DNA of 64,000 nucleotides from Dermatophilus congolensis (GTDB taxonomy: Bacteria; Actinomycetota; Actinomycetes; Actinomycetales; Dermatophilaceae), in contig NZ_UFYA01000001.1 in the NCBI RefSeq assembly GCF_900447215.1, forward strand, positions 2,108,001 to 2,172,000, given 5' to 3'. Below are positions 54,130 to 62,697 of this stretch, piece by piece. The notes beneath the pieces were generated by a model. It saw only the letters and a list, made by a program, of their open reading frames with translations, did no database searches and was not told where the DNA came from. The first letter of the stretch is position 1, and each line of letters opens with the position of its first letter. The translations under genes and the position numbers were made by a program.

Positions 54130-54481
54130 ATCTTTCCTGTTCTTATAAAAAGATTGATGAGATCGACTGCGCAGCAGCAGGTCGAACATGCTCCGCGCAT
54201 CACTGTGCGCACCACCCAGACTCAGCATTCGATCGGTACAGCATTACGTGAACTCAGCTTCATGCACCAGCACCACCCGACCAGCGCCAGCAAGTCTGCG
54301 GAGTAACGCAGCTGCCGCCAATATTGAACCGCAATCTAGATGCATTGGTATCCCCACTGAGCAGCACCACATTGATCACGACAACGGCACGCGATAGCAC
54401 CCCTCAACGCCTAGAGGCCCCAAGCCACTCTCAGCATCTCCTCCACCTAGACGCTAAAACAAGTCCTACACAGGCCATCTC
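54130..54481. other. Intergenic stretch, nothing recognised
   Basis: A 352-bp region between the lipoprotein start and the GNAT stop. A TATAAG hexamer on the minus strand near 54143-54148 could be the lipoprotein's -10. No coding or repeat signal otherwise. Confidence 0.35.
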
Positions 54482-55054
54482 TCAAAGATGCACGTCACCC
54501 TCGCGCAGAGGCAAAGTCATGTGAACCGTTCGCAGTTTTTCATTCATTGCATCAACTGGATCTGGAAATGACGTCAGTACCCTCGCGCCACATTTCTGCC
54601 AAAACTGCAACACCCCTGGCACCAAGGCATTTGTGTGTAAATACGCTGTTGTGAAACCTGGATCAGCAGAAACATGCCTCAGTGACTCCTCCACTAAGCG
54701 CCGACCTAGCCCTCGGCGCCGCCATCCCGGAGTTACCACTAGCCGCACTATCTGTGCCACGTGGGCGCGAGGGGGAAGCATACTCACAACTTCGCGCGGC
54801 CCAGCCGGGGTCCCTACTCGAATACCGCAGCACCCTACGGATACTTCTTTAGAACGCGCCAAAAGCATGCGATTGCGGGGATTATCTACGTATATCTCAA
54901 CAATACGGTCTAGATCCCAATGCCACTCTGGGCGGTAGCCATAACCCTGGTCTCGACGAACGCTATCCATCACAAGATCCCGCACCTGATCCAGTTGCTC
55001 CAGACGCGTCGCTACCTCGATCACCAGATCATTTCCACCATCCACCCCATCCAT
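54482..55054 (-). CDS. GNAT-family N-acetyltransferase
   Basis: A 190-residue acetyltransferase. The acetyl-CoA motif is IVRLVVTPGWRRRGLGRRLVEESL, with an acceptor-side N-terminus rich in Asp/Trp (YRPEWHWDLDRIVEIY) and the C-terminal GVLQFWQKCGARVL. The target is unknown. AGAAAGGA precedes ATG 55054. It is a single-gene unit in an accessory-looking region. Confidence 0.85.
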   Translation of the reverse strand: MDGVDGGNDLVIEVATRLEQLDQVRDLVMDSVRRDQGYGYRPEWHWDLDRIVEIYVDNPRNRMLLARSKEVSVGCCGIRVGTPAGPREVVSMLPPRAHVAQIVRLVVTPGWRRRGLGRRLVEESLRHVSADPGFTTAYLHTNALVPGVLQFWQKCGARVLTSFPDPVDAMNEKLRTVHMTLPLREGDVHL

Positions 55055-55143
55055 AACAGCAGTCCTTTTCTTTCTAGGATTCCTCTATCAAGAGCTATTG
55101 CAGCACCTTACCCCCTTAAGAAAAATGCTCGCTGAAACACGAA

Positions 55144-55184
55144 TAGCTGCGCCTTGCCACTGATTCAATGGCAAGGCGCAGCTA
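55144..55184 (-). terminator. Terminator after the small secreted protein
   Basis: A perfect 16-bp inverted repeat (55144-55159 with 55169-55184, 9-nt loop) lies downstream of the minus-strand gene ending at 55273. Confidence 0.8.
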
Positions 55185-55272
55185 CTTCTCAGTAATAATT
55201 GAGAATTTTTTAATAAAACCGGCAAGCGAAGCGTAGGACGCCCACGATCACCAGGGGTAAAACTCCAAAGAG

Positions 55273-55539
55273 TTACTTACCGCTACCTACGATCTTCTTA
55301 TTAATTTCATCTTGAGTCAAAGGAGGCTTAGGGGCTTCCTTTCCGGCATCAGGCTTTGGCTTAATAATAAAGAGACCATCCCCTTTATTGCCAAACTTAG
55401 AAGGGAAGTGAATTACTTTACCTGCTGCAGGCTTACTCTCATTCTCAGCTGCAGTGGCAGCGCTAGTCCCGGCCATCATGAAGCCACTCAGGGCAAGGCT
55501 GGCCACAGCGGTAGCAGAAAGAAATCGCTTGTAAGTCAT
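55273..55539 (-). CDS. Small secreted protein of unknown function
   Basis: An 88-residue protein with a clear signal peptide (MTYKRFLSATAVASLALSG, cleavage near ATAAEN) and a 55-residue mature chain that is Lys/Pro/Gly-rich (KVIHFPSKFGNKGDGLFIIKP, EAPKPPLTQDEINKKIVG) without cysteines. A strong GGGAGGAAAA precedes ATG 55539. No family recognised. Its size, export and own terminator suggest a separately regulated exported peptide. Confidence 0.65.
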   Translation of the reverse strand: MTYKRFLSATAVASLALSGFMMAGTSAATAAENESKPAAGKVIHFPSKFGNKGDGLFIIKPKPDAGKEAPKPPLTQDEINKKIVGSGK

Positions 55540-55556
55540 TTTTCCTCCCGTCCGCA

Positions 55557-55576
55557 AGATCGTTAACAGACGATCT
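55557..55576 (-). promoter_or_regulatory. Inverted repeat upstream of the small secreted protein
   Basis: AGATCGT-TAACAG-ACGATCT is a perfect 7-bp dyad with a 6-bp spacer, ending 17 nt before the ATG at 55539. Position suits an operator or a 5' UTR stem. Confidence 0.4.
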
Positions 55577-55986
55577 AACAGAACAAAATTAACTATATAA
55601 GAGATGACTCCACACGAAGCGTCAGACTTCACTCCCCATGCCTTCCGTGGAGACAACTAAAACAATAGCAGAAACAAAGCTCTAGAAAGCGAGAAGAAGG
55701 TCACCTATTGAGTATAATTTGAAAGGATTCACAAAATTATTTTTGAAGAAAAAGTAATTCCTTAAAACCAATAAGAGATTGCAACGCAACATAAGAGCAT
55801 TTGGTTCCGCGCCGCGCGCACTGTGAACACTTACTGAGATAGGAAAACGTTTTCTTCACGCACCGCATAATTGATGCGACGTGCACACATGAACTAGATG
55901 GCAGGACATATAGACACTGCCACCTAGCAATCCACCTCACATGTGAGCACAATCACACACCAACCCTTGAGAAACAGCCACATGCC
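55577..55986. other. AT-rich intergenic stretch without a recognisable gene
   Basis: About 410 bp rich in A/T. A TATAAT hexamer occurs on the plus strand near 55711-55716 but no plus-strand gene follows. The only longer frame (minus, about 55737-55952) has no ribosome-binding site and is cysteine/basic-rich noise. Confidence 0.4.
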
Positions 55987-56565
55987 TCAAGCCAAGCCTG
56001 CCGGCCGAAAGTGATGATCCACCGCTTTACGCCCCAGTAGCCCCCCAGCGATCCCCACAAGAACAGTGACAACCACGAACGTAACGATGAACTCCGAGGT
56101 ATACAGCGAAGAAAACGAATCCGCCCACGCATCCCCCATCTGAACGCGGTACTGCGCTACGAGCGGCTCACGCATAAACAACAAGGGCAGATATGCCCCG
56201 GATCCCCACATACTCATGACGCCGTACGCCACTGCGGTAGTTAAACCTGCGGTATATCTGCCCTGCCAGGCGAAGGTATCTGCGGCAAGCCCACACACGA
56301 TGGCAGTTATCAGGGTCACAGGGTGATGTCCGGCCACTGTCATAAGAACGCCTAGCAGAACCGTCATGAGCGTAATGAGCCCAAATTTCTGGACGCGACT
56401 GAGGTAAAGCATGAAAGTAATGCCATTAAGGAGAACAGCAACGGCAATACCCGCAGGTTGCAGAAGCGGGGAAACTGCTCCAATCATGTTGAGACCAAAG
56501 TAAACAACAAGGTAGACAGAAGTGAAGATGCCCAGCTGGACAAGGTCGTTAGCGTTCAATCGCAT
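55987..56565 (-). CDS. MptD-family ECF transporter S component (putative)
   Basis: A 192-residue membrane protein with five or six hydrophobic segments. The N-terminus LNANDLVQLGIFTSVYLVVYFGLNMIG and the centre GHHPVTLITAIVCGLAADTFAW fit the MptD/Trep_Strep group of predicted substrate-binding S components of energy-coupling-factor importers. No ECF ATPase or T subunit gene is within the window, so it may use a shared ECF module encoded elsewhere. Substrate unknown. It is preceded by a long non-coding leader region. Confidence 0.75.
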   Translation of the reverse strand: MRLNANDLVQLGIFTSVYLVVYFGLNMIGAVSPLLQPAGIAVAVLLNGITFMLYLSRVQKFGLITLMTVLLGVLMTVAGHHPVTLITAIVCGLAADTFAWQGRYTAGLTTAVAYGVMSMWGSGAYLPLLFMREPLVAQYRVQMGDAWADSFSSLYTSEFIVTFVVVTVLVGIAGGLLGRKAVDHHFRPAGLA

Positions 56566-57257
56566 GCATGTTCCTGTCTATGAGGGATTTCTCTTGGCTG
56601 GAGCTCTGTCACGATGACGACGCTGTAAATGCCAGCAGCTGGTCTAGGCGCATTCGCACCCAAGAAACCTGTGCGACTGGCTATCCGCGACAAAAAAATC
56701 GACACGAATCGCCATACGGCGCCCTGATGGACAGGCGAGAACTCCGCGGTTTTCGCCTGCAGGACATGCAGCAGAGATGGCCGCATCGGGAAGAGCAGTA
56801 ATGCCGGTAGGGATAGGAACAAAACAGGGGAAGCGATAGAGGGCAACGGGGGAAAGGTGGGGGGTCATGGTTATGTGTCCGCAAAGTGGGGGGAGTTGTG
56901 GCAGTGGGGCGCGGTTATGAGTGAGTGTGCGTCATGTGTTGGCAGGGCCGACGCCAGTGGTGAGTGAGTGGGTATTGATGAGGTGGTATCAGCCCCTTGA
57001 AGTAGTCAGCCCTGCCCAATAAGCAGGAGAAGTTCTGTGGAAGTGACCAAGTATCCCGTAAGGCTTACCTCAGGCTGTCCGATCACCAATAGCCCCCATT
57101 TCAGTCTTGGCTCAACAGGCTTCCCTTTTATGAGAATCGTTTTCACGATTTTGGCCTGCATGTTTCCGGAAGATGGAATGCGCTGCCAGTGAGAAGCCAA
57201 TGTGACTGACACATTTTTACTGCCCATCAACCCTGCACCATCAGAGCGACAAGACAA
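56566..57257. other. Long region without a confident gene; contains a Zur-box-like dyad
   Basis: This 692-bp stretch lies between the S-component gene and the PBP terminator. It contains AATCGT-TTTC-ACGATT (57135-57150), and the overlapping 15-mer TGAGAATCGTTTTCA (57131-57145) matches the Zur box consensus at 12 of 15 positions. On the minus strand a 7-bp stem (CAGGCGA with TCGCCTG) sits about 170 nt before the S-component start. A minus-strand frame at 57006-57302 is open but begins within the PBP terminator. Confidence 0.45.
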
Positions 57258-57304
57258 ATATGTGGGGCCAGACACCGCCCTCAGCGGCATCTCGCCCCAC
57301 ATAT
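57258..57304 (-). terminator. Terminator of the penicillin-binding protein gene
   Basis: An 11-bp outer stem (57258-57268 with 57294-57304) encloses an inner CCGC/GCGG hairpin, 36 nt past the PBP stop. On the minus strand TTTGTCTTGTC follows. Confidence 0.7.
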
Positions 57305-57340
57305 AACAGCGACTTCAGGGCGCGCTGCTCACCCAAAACA

Positions 57341-59347
57341 CTACTGCCCTTGGCTCTGGCCCTGGCGAGCTAGCGGAGCCATGATCTGACCCCACAACGG
57401 CGCTGCATAGGTACCGCCGTAGAGTTTGTCGTAACTAGCTCCAGAGGTATCGCCAACCCAAACAGAAGCAGCCAATCCCGGCGCAATACCCGTAAACCAC
57501 GTGGACGTGGAATTGTCGTTAGTTCCAGTCTTACCACCAACAGGAACCCCAGGAAGAGCAGCTTTCTGCGCCGTACCCGCGTGAACAACCTGTTGCAGCG
57601 CCGAACGCATGTTTGCCGCTGCCTGACCATCTACAGCGGTATTGCACTTGCTGTTAAACGTGATGTCGACCTCACGGCCTTTAAGCGATTTCAACGGAGT
57701 TGGCGCGCAGTGCTGCCCATTAGCCTCAGCCGTGAACGGTGCATACGAGGACGCCATCGTCAACGGAGAAGTGATCGCTGTTCCCAACGTGATCGAGGGA
57801 ACAAGCTCAAGATCAGAACCATCAGTGTTCTTCACACCCAGTTTGTGCGCGGTGTCTCGCACCTCACACAACCCCACCTGCGCCTCAAGCTGCACAAACG
57901 CGGTGTTAACACTCTTAGCGAGCGCCTCAACCAACGTCATTGGACCATCAGGGTCACCTGGAGCGTTCTTAGGCGCCCAGATTTCATTACCAACAGGCTT
58001 GCAGGTTTTGAAGGTGCCGACGTTCATCGGGGTCCCGCTGACAGGGGCGTTAATGATGGAAGCTGGGCCATAACCATTCGCCAGAGCTGCCGCCATGGTG
58101 AAGACCTTGAACAAAGATCCAGCCTGATACGCAGCTTTCCCACCATCAACAGCGTCAATAGACATGGACTGTGTGGTGCGTCCCTTGCCGTTTCCGTAGG
58201 GGACATCCTGACCAATAGCGAGAACCTCACCCGTCTTAGCGCGGACTACTGCGGCAGAGGCGTGCATAGTCCTACTGGGCAATCCGGGGTTTTTCAGGGC
58301 CTGGTCAACGCTCTTTTGTGCCTTCACATCCATCGTGGTCGTCAAGGTCAGGCCGCCGGTTTCCCAGGTTTTCTGCCGGTCTTCACGGGTCTTACCGAAC
58401 TCCGGTGAAGCCAGCAGACGCGACACCGCGAACTGACACATCCACGGTTGTTTGGAGTTGGCGCAGCCTTGATACGTCGCAGTGGGCTTGAGACCAAGGT
58501 CAGATTCTTTGGCCTCTTTGTACTTGTCCTCGGGGATCATGCCGTTGGCGTGCATAGCATCGAGGACTTGGTTGCGACGGTTAGTCGCGGCCTTCGGGTG
58601 CTTCATCGGGTCATAGGCCGAGGGTGATTGGACCAGACCTGCGATGAGAGCAGCTTGAGGCAAGGTGAGGTCGGATGCATGGGTGTTGAAGTAGCGCTGA
58701 GCTGCAGCTTCCACACCGTAGGCGCCGTTGCCGTAGTAGACGAGGTTGAGGTAGTCGGTAAGAACTTGTTCTTTACCTCGGCCATCAGAAAGGTGAGCGG
58801 CCAGGATGACATCGTCGATCTTGCGGGACAGTGTTTTGTCTGTAGAGGCCTTGATGCCTTTGGCGGAGTTGTCGAGCTCGGCTTGGAGCTGGGTGATGTT
58901 CTTGGCCAGCTGCTGCTCGATAGTGGAACCACCCTGCCCCGTAGCGTCACCACTAGTGGCGTTCGCGATCGCGGCGCGACCAATGGACTGCAAGTCAGAG
59001 CTTCCGTGCTCGTAGAAACGGACATCTTCGATCGCGATCTGAGCTTGCCGCATCACCGGAGCGATCTGGTCTGTTTTGACCACGACGCGGTTCTGCCACC
59101 ACGATTGCGCGATTTCAGTGCCATCTGCGGCGAGGATACGGCTGCGTTCAGGCAATTTGTCCAGCAGCTTCGAGACATCAGAAGTGGGGGCGAGCCGTAG
59201 AGCTGCATCGAGTGCTTTGCCTGCACCTGTCGACACGGCATTGCGTGTCACGGGGATGGCCAACAGCGCCACGAAAACAGCGATAACCGCCAGGAAAAAC
59301 AGCAAGATCCGCTTCAAGCGTCCAGGCAAGCGCCTGAGACCAAACAT
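57341..59347 (-). CDS. Class A penicillin-binding protein (glycosyltransferase/transpeptidase)
   Basis: About 668 residues from ATG 59347, chosen because AGGAGG lies 9 nt upstream; frames further upstream add a Gly/Arg-rich leader. One N-terminal membrane anchor (ILLFFLAVIAVFVALLAIPV) precedes the GT51 domain with IAIEDVRFYEHGSSDLQSIGRAA and GQGGSTIEQQLAKN. The transpeptidase domain has SxxK in QAGSLFKVF, SxN in AKSVNTAF and KTG in VGGKTGTNDN. It polymerises and cross-links peptidoglycan outside the membrane. No PASTA domain follows, and the C-terminus is Gln-rich. Confidence 0.93.
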   Translation of the reverse strand: MFGLRRLPGRLKRILLFFLAVIAVFVALLAIPVTRNAVSTGAGKALDAALRLAPTSDVSKLLDKLPERSRILAADGTEIAQSWWQNRVVVKTDQIAPVMRQAQIAIEDVRFYEHGSSDLQSIGRAAIANATSGDATGQGGSTIEQQLAKNITQLQAELDNSAKGIKASTDKTLSRKIDDVILAAHLSDGRGKEQVLTDYLNLVYYGNGAYGVEAAAQRYFNTHASDLTLPQAALIAGLVQSPSAYDPMKHPKAATNRRNQVLDAMHANGMIPEDKYKEAKESDLGLKPTATYQGCANSKQPWMCQFAVSRLLASPEFGKTREDRQKTWETGGLTLTTTMDVKAQKSVDQALKNPGLPSRTMHASAAVVRAKTGEVLAIGQDVPYGNGKGRTTQSMSIDAVDGGKAAYQAGSLFKVFTMAAALANGYGPASIINAPVSGTPMNVGTFKTCKPVGNEIWAPKNAPGDPDGPMTLVEALAKSVNTAFVQLEAQVGLCEVRDTAHKLGVKNTDGSDLELVPSITLGTAITSPLTMASSYAPFTAEANGQHCAPTPLKSLKGREVDITFNSKCNTAVDGQAAANMRSALQQVVHAGTAQKAALPGVPVGGKTGTNDNSTSTWFTGIAPGLAASVWVGDTSGASYDKLYGGTYAAPLWGQIMAPLARQGQSQGQ

Positions 59348-59916
59348 CCCCAACATCCTCCTGCCCAAGTGGGGGCGTCCTGCAGGACCCCACGCAGCAC
59401 CGTGTCGCACGTGTATGAATAGAGAGTCACCATCTCAGCCCTCCATCGCGGAGGAGTTAAGAAAGATGCTCTTGTGTGTTGCGCCGCGCGATGGCTTCAG
59501 AGCCTTCGCTGCGGCGCATACATGTTGTGTCCGTAGAGGGGTATCGCGACCATACCGTGCACAGTGATCTGAAGGCGACGGCGGTTGTAGCCGCTCGACG
59601 CCCCCGCATGCTGCGGGCAGCGGACATGGGACACGCGTCCTCACGTTTCACAGTTCCTGAACCCCATTACCGCACAACCACATCAAAGGTTGCTGGTGGT
59701 CTTGGCGACCACAACGAGAGCAGAAAACAGATCACCAAACGACAAAGTTGCTGGTCAAAACCAATATTTTGGGAGCAAGAATGAGACAACATCGCAGCGG
59801 AAAAAGAATCACCACCGCAGAGGCGCTGTCATATTGTCATCGGATTGTCACCGTATGTAACCGCAACAGGTTCGGGTGCCTGCTCGCTACAGCCTCATCG
59901 TTACCTCGCACATAGC
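59348..59916. other. Intergenic stretch between PBP and dps, nothing recognised
   Basis: About 570 bp upstream of the PBP gene. Several short frames on both strands lack ribosome-binding sites and family resemblance. It must include the PBP promoter, which I could not place. Confidence 0.4.
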
Positions 59917-59947
59917 GAGGCTGCACCCACGCGGTGGGTGCAGCCTC
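59917..59947 (-). terminator. dps terminator
   Basis: A perfect 14-bp inverted repeat (59917-59930 with 59934-59947) with a GCG loop lies 17 nt after the dps stop codon. Confidence 0.85.
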
Positions 59948-59964
59948 AACACCGAAACGTCAGA

Positions 59965-60516
59965 TCAACGCGCGGCGTCTGCAGCTTCTTCTTCGCTGTT
60001 GGTGCCACGCGTAACCAGCTGACCATCAGTGTCTTCAAGGTGGGCACGAATGAACCAGTGGAACTTCTCCAGCTCAGCAGAGTGACCGATGAGCATGTCC
60101 TCCGAAATCGGATCAATCTCACCCACCGTGCTGATCGCTGCACGGTTAGAAGACACAACTCCCTCATACACCTTGTCCAGTGCAGCCAAGTGCGCGAGCG
60201 TGGTGTCACGACCGAGGCTGTAGTCCTCCCAGTCACGGTTTTTCACAATGTCGCCCGGGCGTCCGGCAGGGGAACCGCCCATAGTCGCAATACGCTCAGC
60301 GACCTCATCAGCCCATCCACGGACAAGCTCGATCTGTGGGTCCAACATCTCGTGAACACCGATGAAGTTACGGCCCACCACGTTCCAGTGCACGTGCTTC
60401 AACGTCAGCTGCAAGTCGTTGTAAGCGGCCAGGCGCTTCTGCAGCACCTCAATGACTTTCTCGCTCTCGCCCTCGTTCATACCGGGAACCGTGTAACCAG
60501 ACTTCACATCTGCCAT
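59965..60516 (-). CDS. dps: Dps family DNA-binding/ferritin-like protein
   Basis: A 183-residue starvation-type ferritin. CGAGGAGGACGGC precedes ATG 60516. The ferroxidase signature is intact: LTLKHVHWNVVGRNFIGVHEMLDPQIELVRGWADEVAERI supplies His and the Asp/Glu ligands. It forms dodecamers that oxidise ferrous iron with peroxide and store it. The C-terminal tail (GTNSEEEAADAAR) is acidic, not the Lys-rich DNA-binding type; a Lys/Arg DNA-binding tail is not evident at the N-terminus either, so DNA binding is uncertain. Confidence 0.92.
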   Translation of the reverse strand: MADVKSGYTVPGMNEGESEKVIEVLQKRLAAYNDLQLTLKHVHWNVVGRNFIGVHEMLDPQIELVRGWADEVAERIATMGGSPAGRPGDIVKNRDWEDYSLGRDTTLAHLAALDKVYEGVVSSNRAAISTVGEIDPISEDMLIGHSAELEKFHWFIRAHLEDTDGQLVTRGTNSEEEAADAAR

Positions 60517-60786
60517 GCCGTCCTCCTCGTAATCAACAGAGACTTGCGCCACGAGCCGCCATCGGCCCGCCCTCACCACGTACAACGACACCTGCATTTG
60601 AGCTATTCCAACCGGCACCACAATCGGCCACCAGCGAACTCCCCCCGGCTATTAAATACTCCCTCCCACCAGGTCAAAAGACACCCCCAAGGGTGAACAC
60701 GAACCTCTCATACGCACCTGCCAAAGGCCGACGTGTAGGCAACGTCCTCGGAACCCTGACCGGGGACTCTGCACGAAAGGCAATCC

Positions 60787-62538
60787 ATGCGTCGTCACTA
60801 CGCCCTAGGAATCGCATCCACTCTCGCGCTTGCTCTCGCCCCCCTAGCGAGCGCGAGCGCCGCACCCAAAACCCCAACGCCCCCACCAACCCCCGCCCCC
60901 ACCACCAAAGTCGCCTACCCGCAGACAGCCCCATCAACCACGACATACACCGGTGACATCGTGGTGACCTTCAAAAACCCCTCCCCAGCTGCCAAAGCAG
61001 ACGCTCTAGACCGCGTCAACAAAAAACACGCAGCCAGCCTGACCGTCAAACGATCTCTAGGTTCTCGCAGCCGTGCAGTGGTCACCGGAACCAGCACCGC
61101 CCGCGCAGCACACCTCGCTCAGGCAATGGTTGCCGATCCAAACATCGTTGCTGCTGAACCCGACATCCGAGTCCACGCCTCTGAAATGCCCAACGACCCC
61201 CTATACGCCAGCTCGCAATGGGACCTAAAAAATGGTCCTGCCGGAATCAACGCTCCCACTGCGTGGAAAGCGACCTCCGGTCAAGGTGTAACCGTGGCTG
61301 TCATCGACACCGGTATCACCAGACACCCCGACCTCGACTCTCAGCTCGTCCCCGGCTACGACTTCATCTCTAGTCCCGATACCGCCCGAGACCGCAACGG
61401 CCGTGACAACGACCCCAGCGACATGGGTGACTGGAGCACCTACAGCCAATGCTTCCGCGGAAGCCAACCCCGAGATTCCTCCTGGCACGGAACCCACGTC
61501 GCAGGAACTGTTGCAGCCATCGCCAACAACGGCACCGGTGTAGCAGGCGTGGCCTACGGCGCCCGAATTCAACCCGTCCGTGTTCTCGGCGGCTGCGGCG
61601 GTTCACTATCCGACATCGCTGATGCCGTCACCTGGGCATCTGGCGGAAAAGTCGAGGGAGCACCCACCAACCCGACACCATCAAAAGTGCTCAACCTGAG
61701 CCTGGGCGGACCCGGCTACTGCTACTCCTACATGCAAGCTTCGATCGATGGCGCTGTCTCCCGCGGATCGACCGTAGTCGTCGCCGCCGGCAACAAAAAC
61801 ACCGACGCATCAACATTCTCCCCGGCAAACTGCCACAACGTCATCACTGTCGGCGCAACCGGTGGATCCGCCACCAAATCCTCATTCAGCAACTACGGCA
61901 ACACCGTGACCCTATCCGCACCTGGCGGTGAAGCAACCCGCGAACCCAACAACCAAATCATCTCCACCGTTAATAGCGGCACTACCACCCCCGCCAAGGC
62001 AACCTACGGGCCGATGGTCGGCACCTCGCAAGCAACCCCGCACGTCGCAGCCGTTGCAGCGATGCTCTCAGCCCTATCGCCCTCGATGACACCAGAACAG
62101 ATCAAAACCACTCTGGTCAACACCACCCACCCATTCGCGGTTCAACCCAACGTCCCCATGGGAAGCGGGATCCTCGACGCCGCCAAAGCCGTCGCAGCCA
62201 TCACCGGAAACACCCCCATCCCCACCCCCGTACCAGTACCTACCGAACCCAACCCATCCGGCACCGCACCCAAAGCAGTCAACGACACCGTCGCGCTTGC
62301 CCCGTACACCACACACGCCAAAGTTAACGTTCTGAAAAACGACACCACGACCAACCCGGTCAGCAAAATCGAACTCCTCAACCCACCCTGCACCCGCAAG
62401 TTCTGCCTGACCGTCAATCCTGACAAAACAATCGGTATCCGCGCCTCCCTCTTCTGGCACGGAAACACCGCAGTCCAGTACACCTTCACCCAAGAAGACG
62501 GACAAACTGGCACCGCCACCCTGACAGTCAAAGCCTGA
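60787..62538 (+). CDS. Secreted subtilisin-like serine protease (S8) with C-terminal Ig-like domain
   Basis: A 583-residue exported protease. Signal peptide MRRHYALGIASTLALALAP to about residue 27; a Pro/Thr linker; I9-type propeptide (about 52-135, GDIVVTFKNPSPAAKADAL); catalytic domain with Asp174 (VAVIDTGITRHPDL), His234 (WHGTHVAGTVAA) and Ser414 (MVGTSQATPHVAAVAAML). After a Pro-rich linker near residue 480, the last 90 residues (KAVNDTVALAPYTTHAKVNVL) resemble a cadherin/Big-type Ig-like domain with one Cys pair. It could be a keratin- or protein-degrading exoenzyme; similarity to the Dermatophilus alkaline protease Nasp is a guess I cannot test here. Confidence 0.93.
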   Translation: MRRHYALGIASTLALALAPLASASAAPKTPTPPPTPAPTTKVAYPQTAPSTTTYTGDIVVTFKNPSPAAKADALDRVNKKHAASLTVKRSLGSRSRAVVTGTSTARAAHLAQAMVADPNIVAAEPDIRVHASEMPNDPLYASSQWDLKNGPAGINAPTAWKATSGQGVTVAVIDTGITRHPDLDSQLVPGYDFISSPDTARDRNGRDNDPSDMGDWSTYSQCFRGSQPRDSSWHGTHVAGTVAAIANNGTGVAGVAYGARIQPVRVLGGCGGSLSDIADAVTWASGGKVEGAPTNPTPSKVLNLSLGGPGYCYSYMQASIDGAVSRGSTVVVAAGNKNTDASTFSPANCHNVITVGATGGSATKSSFSNYGNTVTLSAPGGEATREPNNQIISTVNSGTTTPAKATYGPMVGTSQATPHVAAVAAMLSALSPSMTPEQIKTTLVNTTHPFAVQPNVPMGSGILDAAKAVAAITGNTPIPTPVPVPTEPNPSGTAPKAVNDTVALAPYTTHAKVNVLKNDTTTNPVSKIELLNPPCTRKFCLTVNPDKTIGIRASLFWHGNTAVQYTFTQEDGQTGTATLTVKA

Positions 62539-62555
62539 CCATCCACACCAAAACA

Positions 62556-62598
62556 ACACGTGTGGCCCGAGAGCACTCTGCTCTCGGGCCACACGTGT
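62556..62598 (+). terminator. Terminator after the subtilase gene
   Basis: A perfect 20-bp inverted repeat (62556-62575 with 62579-62598) with a CTC loop, the longest perfect terminator stem in the window, lies 17 nt past the stop. Confidence 0.9.
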
Positions 62599-62697
62599 GC
62601 AGCATGCACGCACACTTCAGACAGATTTCACCCCACGCACGAGAAGATCACACAATAACGATCACCAAACCCCTCCCCCGAAACGGAGACCCCACTC

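Noticed and set aside
55737-55952. A 71-codon minus-strand frame
   Set aside because: No Shine-Dalgarno, unusual composition rich in Cys and Arg, and location in AT-rich intergenic DNA.
57006-57302. A 98-codon minus-strand frame between the PBP and S-component genes
   Set aside because: Its start lies inside the PBP terminator and no ribosome-binding site is visible; I keep it only as a possible gene remnant.
59435-59784. Overlapping short frames on both strands upstream of the PBP gene, considered as WhiB-like or small regulators
   Set aside because: No conserved cysteine cluster, no ribosome-binding site and no family resemblance.
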